Source: Bacteroidota bacterium | Lineage (GTDB): Bacteria > Bacteroidota > Bacteroidia > Flavobacteriales > Flavobacteriaceae | Length of the DNA: 64,000 bases | Reading direction: 5' to 3' | Assembly: GCA_021793375.1 (NCBI GenBank) | Contig: JAJYSY010000003.1 | Location: 18,181 to 82,180 of the forward strand | Shown here: in pieces, positions 8,234-16,088 of the stretch | How the letters are laid out: each line of letters starts with the position of its first letter | Position numbering within the stretch: the first letter of the stretch is position 1 | Program-made: the position numbers and the translations under genes | Notes under the pieces: model-generated | What the model was told of the DNA's origin: nothing | Database searches by the model: none | What the model saw: the letters and a program-made list of their open reading frames with translations, nothing else

Positions 8234-8659
8234 TTAGTTCATTTTTGCTTGAAAAGCAATAGCATAATGTTTTAATTGCTTAATCATACTCACCAAACCA
8301 TTTGCACGGGTTGGAGATAAGTGTTCTTTCAGTCCGATTTCGTCAATAAATCTTATGCTGGATTGCGCAATATCTTGCGGAGTTTGATTTGAAAAAACTC
8401 TGATCAGAAGTGCTATAATTCCTTTGGTGATAATCGCATCTGAATCTGCAGTAAAAATCAATTTATCTTCTTTCATTTCTGCGTGAACCCAAACTTGGCT
8501 TTGACAACCTTTGATTAATCGCTCTTCTGTTTTATCTTCTTCCTTAATAAGTGGTAGAGATTTTCCAAGATCAATTAAATACTCATAGCGTTGCATCCAA
8601 TCATCAAACATGGAAAATTCATCGACAATCTCGTCTTGTATTTCCTCAATTCCCATCAA
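8234..8659 (-). CDS. sufE: Sulfur acceptor SufE
   Basis: SufE takes persulfide sulfur from the cysteine desulfurase SufS and passes it to SufBCD. The 141 residues have the usual size, with the acceptor cysteine C52 in IKGCQSQVW, and the C-terminal helix region found in the family. It sits between the META-domain lipoprotein gene (6 bases) and the DUF59 gene (13 bases). Confidence 0.94.
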   Translation of the reverse strand: MMGIEEIQDEIVDEFSMFDDWMQRYEYLIDLGKSLPLIKEEDKTEERLIKGCQSQVWVHAEMKEDKLIFTADSDAIITKGIIALLIRVFSNQTPQDIAQSSIRFIDEIGLKEHLSPTRANGLVSMIKQLKHYAIAFQAKMN

Positions 8660-8665
8660 TAATTA

Positions 8666-9409
8666 TTATTTTACTAATTCTGCTGAAATCAAAATATTTC
8701 CTTCAGCTGACTTTAACTCTAATACATCTTTTTTATAACCAAATGCTTCTGCTCTTGAAAAGTTTTTAAGGAAATCTCTTTCAAATTCCATCTTTCCTTC
8801 ACAATACATTTTGGTTACTCTGGCAAGACTCATTTCTATTTTATCGCCATTTACTTCAAATTCATTTCCAAAAGTATTACAACCTGTTGTTCCTGAAATA
8901 CGATTTTGCTCAGTATTAATTTCAAAAGTTGCTTCTTTATCATCAGCACTTTCTCCGCCTACTGTCAATACTTTATAAGTTCCGTTTCTCAATTTACTTT
9001 GCATAAGAGTTGCTTTAATAAGCGTTTTTCCTTTTTTATCTAACAGAGAAAGTTCTTCATTTTCCAAATGATAAGCAGTTGCGTTTTCTAAATTATCCAG
9101 AAAACTTCTTTCTATATCCATTTTTCCTTCACAGTGTTTTAAAGTAGCAATAGCTCCTCCTGTTTCTATTGAATTTTCATCAGTTTTTAATTCTGCTGAA
9201 AAATTATTACACCCGGAAAATCCTGAAATGGTATTTTTTTCCAAGTCGATATGTAAACTTACTCCTTCTTCAGAAATATTTTCTCCATCAAGATTTACTA
9301 CTTGATAATCTCCTGAAGCCAATGGCTCTGATTTTGAAGTGTTAGTTTTTTGACTTTTACAAGAAACCATAAAGGCGATTAAAATTAAACTTAAAAATTT
9401 CATTTTCAT
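8666..9409 (-). CDS. Lipoprotein with two META (HslJ-like) domains inside the suf operon
   Basis: 247-residue lipoprotein with lipobox cysteine C17 (AFMVSCKSQ). Two META domains follow, about residues 32-135 and 140-245. Each has the family pattern of a Gly-rich strand, SGxxGCN(T/N)F with one Cys (SGFSGCNNF and SGTTGCNTF) and a later Cys before EGKM (KHCEGKM and MYCEGKM), so each domain could form one disulfide. META/HslJ proteins are envelope proteins of unclear biochemical role, linked in enterobacteria to heat shock and novobiocin resistance. Its start overlaps the sufS stop by four bases, so it is a true member of the suf transcript. Confidence 0.85.
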   Translation of the reverse strand: MKMKFLSLILIAFMVSCKSQKTNTSKSEPLASGDYQVVNLDGENISEEGVSLHIDLEKNTISGFSGCNNFSAELKTDENSIETGGAIATLKHCEGKMDIERSFLDNLENATAYHLENEELSLLDKKGKTLIKATLMQSKLRNGTYKVLTVGGESADDKEATFEINTEQNRISGTTGCNTFGNEFEVNGDKIEMSLARVTKMYCEGKMEFERDFLKNFSRAEAFGYKKDVLELKSAEGNILISAELVK

Positions 9410-10635
9410 AATAACATAGTTTTTGCGCGTTTAACTGCTTTTACAAAATTGTCTATTTCTTTTTTAGTATTGTAAAAAGCAAAAGAAGCACGAACGGTTC
9501 CAGGAATCTGGTAGTAATCCATTATAGGTTGTGTACAATGATGTCCTGTTCGTACAGCTATTCCTAACTTATCAATAATCGAGCCAATATCATACGGATG
9601 AAGACTTTCAATATTAAAAGAAATCACAGCAGCTTTATTTGCTGAGGTTCCATATATTTTTAAACCTTCTATTTCCTGTAGTTTTTCAGTTGCATATTTC
9701 AACAATTCCTCTTCATAAGCTGCAATATTGTCTAATCCGATATTGTTGATATAATTTATGGCTTCACCAAAGGCGATTGCTCCACAAATATTAGGAGTTC
9801 CTGCTTCAAATTTATGAGGCAAAGGAGCATAAGTACTTTTTTCTAAAGTAACTTGGTCAATCATTTCTCCTCCTGCTTGATAAGGAGGGAGTTTGTTTAA
9901 CCATTCCTCTTTTCCGTAAAGCATTCCAATTCCTGTCGGCCCATACATTTTATGAGCTGAAGCTACATAAAAGTCTGCATCTAATTGTTGCAAATCAACT
10001 TTCATATGCGGAGTTGCTTGTGCTCCGTCAAGCAATACAGCTGCACCGTGTTGATGTGCTTTTGCAATGATTTCTTTTACCGGATTTATCGTTCCTAAAG
10101 CATTGGACACGTGAGCTACAAAAACTAATTTAGTTTTATTTGAAAATAACTTTTCAAAAGCTGCCATATCCAGTTTTCCTTCCTGGGTTATGGGGATAAC
10201 TTTTAGTTTTGCGCCGGTTTTTTCGCATAAAATTTGCCAAGGAACAATGTTGGAATGATGTTCTAATGCTGAAATAATAATTTCATCTCCTTTTTGAAGA
10301 ATTGCTGAAAAACCATTAGCAATTAGGTTTATTCCTTCTGTTGTTCCTTTGGTAAAAATTATTTCTTCACGTTTTTTTGCATTGAAATGCTCTTTTATGA
10401 TATCGCGAGCATTTTCAATCATATCCGTAGCTTCCTGAGATATTTGATGCACTCCTCTATGCACATTTGAATTATGAAATTCATAATAATTCACTATGGC
10501 ATCTACCACTTGTTTTGGAGTTTGTGAGGTGGCTGCATTATCGAAATAAATCAAAGGATGCCCATTTACTTTTCTGGAAAGTATTGGGAAATCTGCACGG
10601 ATTTTTTCGATATTTAAAATTTCTTCAGTAAGCAT
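9406..10635 (-). CDS. sufS: Cysteine desulfurase SufS
   Basis: PLP enzyme (class V aminotransferase fold) that takes sulfur from cysteine. Of its 409 residues, K229 in SAHKMYGPTG is the PLP lysine, H126/H127 in ALEHHSN belong to the cofactor site, and C367 in RTGHHCTQP is the persulfide-carrying cysteine on the short loop typical of group II (SufS-type) enzymes. It lies 12 bases after sufD and is coupled to the META lipoprotein gene. Confidence 0.95.
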   Translation of the reverse strand: MLTEEILNIEKIRADFPILSRKVNGHPLIYFDNAATSQTPKQVVDAIVNYYEFHNSNVHRGVHQISQEATDMIENARDIIKEHFNAKKREEIIFTKGTTEGINLIANGFSAILQKGDEIIISALEHHSNIVPWQILCEKTGAKLKVIPITQEGKLDMAAFEKLFSNKTKLVFVAHVSNALGTINPVKEIIAKAHQHGAAVLLDGAQATPHMKVDLQQLDADFYVASAHKMYGPTGIGMLYGKEEWLNKLPPYQAGGEMIDQVTLEKSTYAPLPHKFEAGTPNICGAIAFGEAINYINNIGLDNIAAYEEELLKYATEKLQEIEGLKIYGTSANKAAVISFNIESLHPYDIGSIIDKLGIAVRTGHHCTQPIMDYYQIPGTVRASFAFYNTKKEIDNFVKAVKRAKTMLL

Positions 10636-10647
10636 ATTTTCTTTTAA

Positions 10648-11958
10648 TTAATCATGAAATCCCATATCTACACCAAGTTTTGCTGCTATCCAAGCATCAG
10701 CATTTTTCTGTAATTCCGGAATGGTAACAGAAGTAAGAACGCTACTGCAGAAAGCATACATCATTAGTGCATAAGCTTCTTTTTGTGGGATTCCTCTTGT
10801 TCTTAAATAACGCAGAGCGTCTTTATCTACCTGACCAACTGTACATCCATGACTACACAATACATCATCTGCGTAAATCTCTAATTGAGGTTTTGCGTGG
10901 GCAATTGCTCTGTCACTCAACAAAATGTTATCACTTTTTTGATATCCATTTGTTTTTTGTGCAATTTTATCTACTAAAATATATCCGTCAAACACCCCTT
11001 TTGATTTGTCGTCAAACATTCCTTTAAAGTCTTGATGACTTTCGTTGTTGGGTTGTGCATGATGAACTAAAGTAACGTGATCTACTTGTTGTTTCCCGTT
11101 GAGCAAAGTAACTCCTTTAAAAGTAGTGTCAATACGTTCTCCATTTTGGGCTGCTTTCCAATGATTTCTAATCAGTTTTCCTCCTAAAGAAAAAGTTTGA
11201 ATAGAAACATTGCTGTTGTCAGCTTGATCAACATAAGTATTGTCTATTAGAGTGGAATTCTCTTTATCTTTCTGGATTTTATAGTAATCCACCACGGCAT
11301 ATTTATCTGCAAAAATTTCTGTTACCGAGTTGGTAAAAACAGGATTTTCATTAAGTGATTGGTGTCTTTCTATAATTTTTGCCTGTGCATTTTCTCCTAT
11401 CACCACCAAATTTCTTGGTTGAAGCATCATCGCTGATTCATTGGCTGTAGATAAGTATAAAAGCTGAACAGGTTTATCTAAAGCTTGCCCTCTTTTGATA
11501 TAAATAAAAGCTCCTTCTCTGCTAAAAGCTGTATTTAAAGCACTCAAACTATCGTCTTGCGGACGAATTTTATTGAAGTGTTTTTTAATAATTTCTTCAT
11601 ACTTTTCATTTTGAAAAGCAGCAGACAAAGCGGAAACTTCAAATTTATCTTCTGTAAGCTGAGAGAGTTTTTCAGAAAAAACTCCATCTACAAAAATCAT
11701 TCGATAAGCATCTAAATCATCGACCAGGTATTTTTCAATTTCTTCAAAGCTTAGATTTTGTTCTGTTTTTGGAAACAGATTATAGTCTTCTTTTATCACC
11801 GGTCTGAGCGAAGTATATCTCCATGTTTCCTCTTTTTTAGTAGGAAATCCTTTTGTTTCAAAGATTTTTAAAGCTTCGTTTCTTATCGTAAGCAACTCTT
11901 TATCTCCTTGATTTTCAAGAGATGAATAAGATGAGATTAATTTATCTTTTAAGTCCAT
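10648..11958 (-). CDS. sufD: Fe-S scaffold subunit SufD
   Basis: SufD pairs with SufB in the SufBC2D scaffold. 436 residues with the N-terminal helical part, the right-handed beta-helix core and the conserved C-terminal stretch SHGCTVGQVDKDALRYLRTR, including the His and Cys of that motif. It lies between sufC (122-base gap with a small hairpin) and sufS. Confidence 0.94.
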   Translation of the reverse strand: MDLKDKLISSYSSLENQGDKELLTIRNEALKIFETKGFPTKKEETWRYTSLRPVIKEDYNLFPKTEQNLSFEEIEKYLVDDLDAYRMIFVDGVFSEKLSQLTEDKFEVSALSAAFQNEKYEEIIKKHFNKIRPQDDSLSALNTAFSREGAFIYIKRGQALDKPVQLLYLSTANESAMMLQPRNLVVIGENAQAKIIERHQSLNENPVFTNSVTEIFADKYAVVDYYKIQKDKENSTLIDNTYVDQADNSNVSIQTFSLGGKLIRNHWKAAQNGERIDTTFKGVTLLNGKQQVDHVTLVHHAQPNNESHQDFKGMFDDKSKGVFDGYILVDKIAQKTNGYQKSDNILLSDRAIAHAKPQLEIYADDVLCSHGCTVGQVDKDALRYLRTRGIPQKEAYALMMYAFCSSVLTSVTIPELQKNADAWIAAKLGVDMGFHD

Positions 11959-11978
11959 AATTAAATTTCTACTTGTTG

Positions 11979-12000
11979 AAGGGAATTTTATTTTTCCCTT
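11979..12000 (-). promoter_or_regulatory. Small hairpin between sufC and sufD
   Basis: AAGGGAA (11979-11985) pairs with TTCCCTT (11994-12000) with an 8-base loop. No T-run follows on the minus strand, so it is more likely an RNA processing or stability element than a terminator. Confidence 0.35.
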
Positions 12001-12080
12001 TGATAAAAATTACAACAATTAAAATTCCATTTTCACAAATCGAATTTCTATTGTTTTTTACTGATTTTTTAAAGGTTTTC

Positions 12081-12833
12081 TTATGCGTTTTGCATTTCCT
12101 TTAACCAGTCGTAGCCTTTGTCTTCGAGTTTTAAAGCCAATTCTTTTCCTCCTGTTTTGACAATTTTTCCGTCCATCAAAACATGTACATAATCAGGAAC
12201 AATATAATCCAACAATCTTTGGTAATGCGTAATTAACAGTGTAGCATTATCATCTCTGCGTAGTTTGTTTACGCCATCGGCAACAACTCTTAGTGCATCA
12301 ATATCAAGTCCTGAATCTGTTTCGTCAAGAATAGCCAACTTCGGGTCCATCATTGCCAATTGGAAAATCTCATTTCTCTTTTTCTCTCCTCCTGAGAATC
12401 CTTCGTTAAGAGAACGCTGAAGAAATTTTTGATCAATACCTAATAAAGCGGCATTTTCACGCATTAATTTCAGCATTTCTTTTCCTGACATTTTTTCTTG
12501 CTTTCTTGCTTTTCTTGTTTCGTTGATAGCAGTTCTAACAAAGTTCATTACAGAAACTCCGGGAATTTCTATCGGATATTGAAAAGAAAGGAAAATCCCT
12601 TTGTGTGCTCTTTCTTCAGGAGCCAATTCAGAGATTTCTTCATTTTCCATAATGATTTCTCCTTCTGTTACTTCATAATCTTCATTTCCTGTAACTACTG
12701 AAGCCAAGGTACTTTTTCCTGATCCGTTAGGCCCCATAATTGCATGAATTTCTCCGGGTTTTATTTCAAGATTAATCCCTTTTAAGATTTCATGTCCTTC
12801 CACATTTACATGCAAGTTTTTTATCTTTAACAT
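12081..12833 (-). CDS. sufC: Fe-S assembly ATPase SufC
   Basis: ABC-type ATPase of the SUF scaffold. 250 residues with Walker A GPNGSGKST (34-42), signature FSGGEKKRNEI, Walker B LAILDETDSGLD and the switch His in LLITHYQRLL. There are no membrane segments, as expected for this cytosolic ATPase. It starts 3 bases after the 12837-13271 lipoprotein gene. Confidence 0.96.
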   Translation of the reverse strand: MLKIKNLHVNVEGHEILKGINLEIKPGEIHAIMGPNGSGKSTLASVVTGNEDYEVTEGEIIMENEEISELAPEERAHKGIFLSFQYPIEIPGVSVMNFVRTAINETRKARKQEKMSGKEMLKLMRENAALLGIDQKFLQRSLNEGFSGGEKKRNEIFQLAMMDPKLAILDETDSGLDIDALRVVADGVNKLRRDDNATLLITHYQRLLDYIVPDYVHVLMDGKIVKTGGKELALKLEDKGYDWLKEMQNA

Positions 12834-12836
12834 AAC

Positions 12837-13271
12837 TTATAAACTTTTTTGATCGCTATTAATCTCAATAGCTTCTTGATTTGATTTTGATTTAGATATT
12901 TTGATGATTTTTGTAATTTCTACTACTTCATCCCAACCGTCATCATTCGGATTGGGTTTTACTTTTCCTTTTATTGCAACAGGAATCATATCGTATTCAT
13001 CTTCTTTAAACGGCTCTACTTTTTCTATTAAAACTCTTGCCATTGAATCCAGCTCAACTCCATAAATAAACTTTTTTCCGTTGATTACTGCAGCTTCATC
13101 ACTATAGATAAAGTCGCCTATTAAAACCTGACCATCATCAGAATTCTTTTGTTTTTCTTCTGTAGAAAGTTCAGTATTTTCTGTTTCAGCGTTTTCTTTG
13201 TTTTGACTTTCATTTTTACAGCTTGCAAAAATGAATAGTATTAAGCTTAAGATTAGAAGATGTTTTTTCAT
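12837..13271 (-). CDS. Hypothetical lipoprotein inside the suf operon
   Basis: 144 residues with a lipoprotein signal (MKKHLLILSLILFIFASC) and lipidated cysteine C18. A Glu/Asn/Lys-rich linker (19-45) leads to one small domain (about 46-130) containing DGQVLIGDFIYSDEAAVING and a Pro/Asp loop. I recognise no named family, and no catalytic motif is evident. It is placed between sufB (31 bases) and sufC (3 bases), so it is made with the Fe-S scaffold although its product must sit in the envelope. Confidence 0.75.
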   Translation of the reverse strand: MKKHLLILSLILFIFASCKNESQNKENAETENTELSTEEKQKNSDDGQVLIGDFIYSDEAAVINGKKFIYGVELDSMARVLIEKVEPFKEDEYDMIPVAIKGKVKPNPNDDGWDEVVEITKIIKISKSKSNQEAIEINSDQKSL

Positions 13272-13302
13272 AAGTCGATATCTATAAATTCCTGTTTTAT
13301 TT

Positions 13303-14754
13303 TTATCCTACAGATCCTTCAAGGGTGATCTCAAGTAGTTTTTGTGCTTCTATAGCAAATTCCATAGGAAGTTTATTTAAAACTTCTTTTCCAAAACCGT
13401 TTACAATTAAAGCGATAGCTTTTTCAATATCAATTCCTCTTTGATTACAATAGAAAATTTGATCTTCTCCAATTTTACTGGTGGTTGCTTCGTGTTCTAA
13501 TTGTGCAGTTTTATTTTTAATATCTATATAAGGAAAAGTATGTGCTCCACATTTATCTCCTAACAACAAGGAATCACACTCGGTAAAGTTTCTTGCATTT
13601 TCTGCATTTCTTCCAATACTTACCAATCCACGGTAGGTGTTGTGCGAATATCCGGCAGAAATTCCTTTTGAAATAATGGTACTCTTGGTGTTTTTTCCAA
13701 GGTGTTCCATTTTTGTTCCGGTATCTGCTTGTTGGTGATTATTGGTTACTGCAATGGAGTAAAATTCTCCTACAGAGTTATCTCCTTTAAGAATACAGCT
13801 TGGATATTTCCAAGTAACTGCACTTCCTGTTTCAACTTGTGTCCAGCTGATTTTTGCGTTTTTCTCACAAAGTCCGCGTTTGGTTACTAAGTTATAAACT
13901 CCTCCTTTCCCGTCTTTATCTCCAGGATACCAGTTTTGAATTGTACTGTATTTTATCTCTGCTCCTTCTAAAGCAATTAATTCTACAACTGCTGCGTGCA
14001 ATTGATTTTCATCTCTCATCGGAGCGGTACATCCTTCCAAATAACTTACATAGCTATCTTTGTCAGCAATTACCAAAGTTCTTTCAAACTGTCCTGTTCC
14101 TGCTTGATTAATTCGGAAATAGGTTGATAATTCCATCGGACACTTCACTCCTTTTGGAATATAACAGAAAGAACCATCACTAAATACTGCAGAGTTTAAA
14201 GCTGCTTGGAAGTTATCTGTTTTAGGAACTACTGTTCCAATATATTTTCTTACTAATTCCGGATATTTTTGTACTGCTTCTGAAATCGGGCAGAAAATAA
14301 TTCCTTTTTCTGCTAAAGTATCTTGGAAAGTGGTTGCCACAGAAGTGGAATCCATTACTACATCCATAGCTACTCCTGCCAATCTTTTTTGTTCTTCCAA
14401 AGAAATTCCCAATCTTTCAAAAGTATTGAGTAATTCCGGATCTACTTCATCTAAGCTTTTGTATTTAGGCCCTCCTTTTCCGGGAGCAGAATAATATGAA
14501 ATCGCCTGGTAATCAGGCTCTTTAAAATCAAGTTTCGCCCAATCTGGCATTTCCATTTCTTGCCAAATTCTAAAAGCGTCTAAACGCCATTCTGTCAACC
14601 ATTCCGGTTCATTTTTCTTTTTCGAAATCAAACGAATGGTGTCTTCATTTAACCCAGGAGGAATAGTATCTGACTCTATATCTGTATAAAATCCATATTT
14701 ATATTCTTGAGTTTCCAACTCCTTCTTTAGTTCATTTTCAGTGTACTTAGCCAT
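13303..14754 (-). CDS. sufB: Fe-S scaffold subunit SufB
   Basis: SufB is the scaffold on which the cluster is built, in complex with SufC and SufD. The 483 residues match the family. Visible signatures include [27 protein letters not shown], the core region NLVTKRG and the C-terminal [15 protein letters not shown] with the cluster-linked Glu/His region. It is the first gene of the operon, with a promoter at 14818-14825 giving a leader of about 57 bases. There is no regulator gene (IscR or SufR) next to it. Confidence 0.96.
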   Translation of the reverse strand: MAKYTENELKKELETQEYKYGFYTDIESDTIPPGLNEDTIRLISKKKNEPEWLTEWRLDAFRIWQEMEMPDWAKLDFKEPDYQAISYYSAPGKGGPKYKSLDEVDPELLNTFERLGISLEEQKRLAGVAMDVVMDSTSVATTFQDTLAEKGIIFCPISEAVQKYPELVRKYIGTVVPKTDNFQAALNSAVFSDGSFCYIPKGVKCPMELSTYFRINQAGTGQFERTLVIADKDSYVSYLEGCTAPMRDENQLHAAVVELIALEGAEIKYSTIQNWYPGDKDGKGGVYNLVTKRGLCEKNAKISWTQVETGSAVTWKYPSCILKGDNSVGEFYSIAVTNNHQQADTGTKMEHLGKNTKSTIISKGISAGYSHNTYRGLVSIGRNAENARNFTECDSLLLGDKCGAHTFPYIDIKNKTAQLEHEATTSKIGEDQIFYCNQRGIDIEKAIALIVNGFGKEVLNKLPMEFAIEAQKLLEITLEGSVG

Positions 14755-15065
14755 AATCTAAATTCTAACTTTAAGAATTGAAAAATATAAGGTTTTTCCC
14801 TATGTTTTTATCGGGTGCAAATATACGGTTTAGATTTGTGAATTCCATACAATTTAGAAGTATTCTAATTAAAGAAGGATTCAACTCAAAAATCAATCTT
14901 AACAACTGATATGCAACAACATATATTGGGATAGAAAATATTTTAAGTAAAGTTTAGCAGAAAGAAAGGGAAAGAAGAAAAAAACTAATAATATTTTTTT
15001 TGAGTTTTTCTGCATTAAATGAATTCTTTTTTGAAGAAAACATTTCATGATTTTTATCTAAAAAA
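14755..15065. other. Non-coding gap between sufB and tRNA-Ala
   Basis: About 310 AT-rich bases. They hold the suf promoter (14818-14825) and otherwise no reading frame, repeat or RNA that I can support. Confidence 0.6.
14818..14825 (-). promoter_or_regulatory. -7 promoter element of the suf operon
   Basis: TATATTTG on the minus strand, a perfect match to TAnnTTTG, 64 bases before the sufB ATG. The best -33 candidate (ATTG at 14850-14853) is spaced by 24 bases, longer than usual. Confidence 0.65.
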
Positions 15066-15102
15066 CAAAAAATCCATCATTTTAACTTTAAAACGATGGA
15101 TT
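15061..15102 (-). terminator. Terminator of tRNA-Ala
   Basis: GATGGATT (15095-15102) pairs with AATCCATC (15071-15078), extended by A/T pairs, and is followed on the minus strand by a T-rich run (15061-15070). Confidence 0.82.
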
Positions 15103-15107
15103 GGAGG

Positions 15108-15181
15108 TGGAGAATATCGGATTCGAACCGATGACCTCTTGCCTGCCAGGCAAGCGCTCTAGCCAACTGAGCTAATCCCCC
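15108..15181 (-). tRNA. tRNA-Ala (anticodon GGC)
   Basis: 74-base cloverleaf on the minus strand. Acceptor GGGGGAT pairs with ATTCTCC (two G-U pairs), D-arm TAGCTCAG, anticodon arm CTTGC-CTGGCAG-GCAAG, T-loop TTCGAAT. Discriminator A; CCA is not encoded (CCT follows). Confidence 0.95.
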
Positions 15182-15196
15182 TTGATTTTAGAACTG

Positions 15197-15204
15197 CAAA
15201 AATA
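15197..15204 (-). promoter_or_regulatory. -7 promoter element of tRNA-Ala
   Basis: TATTTTTG on the minus strand, 15 bases before the tRNA 5' end. Confidence 0.55.
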
Positions 15205-15244
15205 ACCATATTTTTGAATTTGAGTAGTGTTTTTCAGTTGAAAA

Positions 15245-16087
15245 CTATTTTTTGATAAAGTTTATGGTTTTTTCTATGGCTTGATCAAGTGCTTCCGGAA
15301 GGGAATTTTTATCCCAAGGATGTTTTGCTCCAAAAGTATGTCCGCCTTTGGGGAGTATAAATATTTCACTATTTGTATTCCATTGGTGTAATTTTTCTGC
15401 GTCATCAATTTTTACGGTAGTATCATCTTTGGCGTGAACAATAAGATGAGACGTTTTCTTTTGACGCAAAGATTTTTTTAAATTAAAACGATTTTCATTT
15501 TCCTTATAATCCAAATAAAACTGAAAATGATGAGGAAGCTGTTGTTTTGTTCTCGAATTTTCTACATAAAAAACATCTTCTTCCTGCCAAGTTTTTAGTT
15601 TTTCTCCTTTAGGAAAAGCGCGCTCAAAATCACTTACTCCTCCCCAAGAAATCACTTTTGAAACCTGTTTGCTTTCTCCTGATTTCAACAATACAATTCC
15701 TCCGCCTCTACTGTGTCCCAAAAGATTTAAATCTTGTACATTGGCTTCGTTTACAAATTGTTTTGTAGTTAAAATCCAATCCATAACACTTTGCAAATCA
15801 TCTAATTGTTTTGAGAAATTATCTTCCGCAAAAGCTTCTAAATCCGGAAAATCTATAGGGTTTTCCATAGTTCCTCCGTTGTGTGAAAAATTGAATTTTA
15901 TAAAAAAGAAATTCTGTTCTGCAAATTTTTGTGCTGCTAAATTCCAAGCTCCCCAATCTTTAAAGCCTTTATACCCATGACAAAAAATAATAATGGGTTT
16001 AGGTTGATAAGTATTTTTATAAGATACATCGATTAAAATAGGCCTCGAATGCTGACCTTCAATAACAAATTCTTTTTTACTCAACAT
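15245..16087 (-). CDS. Alpha/beta hydrolase
   Basis: 280-residue cytosolic alpha/beta hydrolase. The oxyanion region is FCHGYKGFKDWG, the nucleophile elbow is GHSRGGG, and the acid and base are likely the Asp of HAKDDTTV and the His of GGHTFGAKHPW near the C-terminus. So the Ser-Asp-His triad is complete. There is no signal peptide. The gene follows the AddB-like gene with a single base between stop and start, so they are co-transcribed, but nothing shows a joint function. The substrate is not predictable from sequence. Confidence 0.82.
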   Translation of the reverse strand: MLSKKEFVIEGQHSRPILIDVSYKNTYQPKPIIIFCHGYKGFKDWGAWNLAAQKFAEQNFFFIKFNFSHNGGTMENPIDFPDLEAFAEDNFSKQLDDLQSVMDWILTTKQFVNEANVQDLNLLGHSRGGGIVLLKSGESKQVSKVISWGGVSDFERAFPKGEKLKTWQEEDVFYVENSRTKQQLPHHFQFYLDYKENENRFNLKKSLRQKKTSHLIVHAKDDTTVKIDDAEKLHQWNTNSEIFILPKGGHTFGAKHPWDKNSLPEALDQAIEKTINFIKK

Positions 16088-16088
16088 A

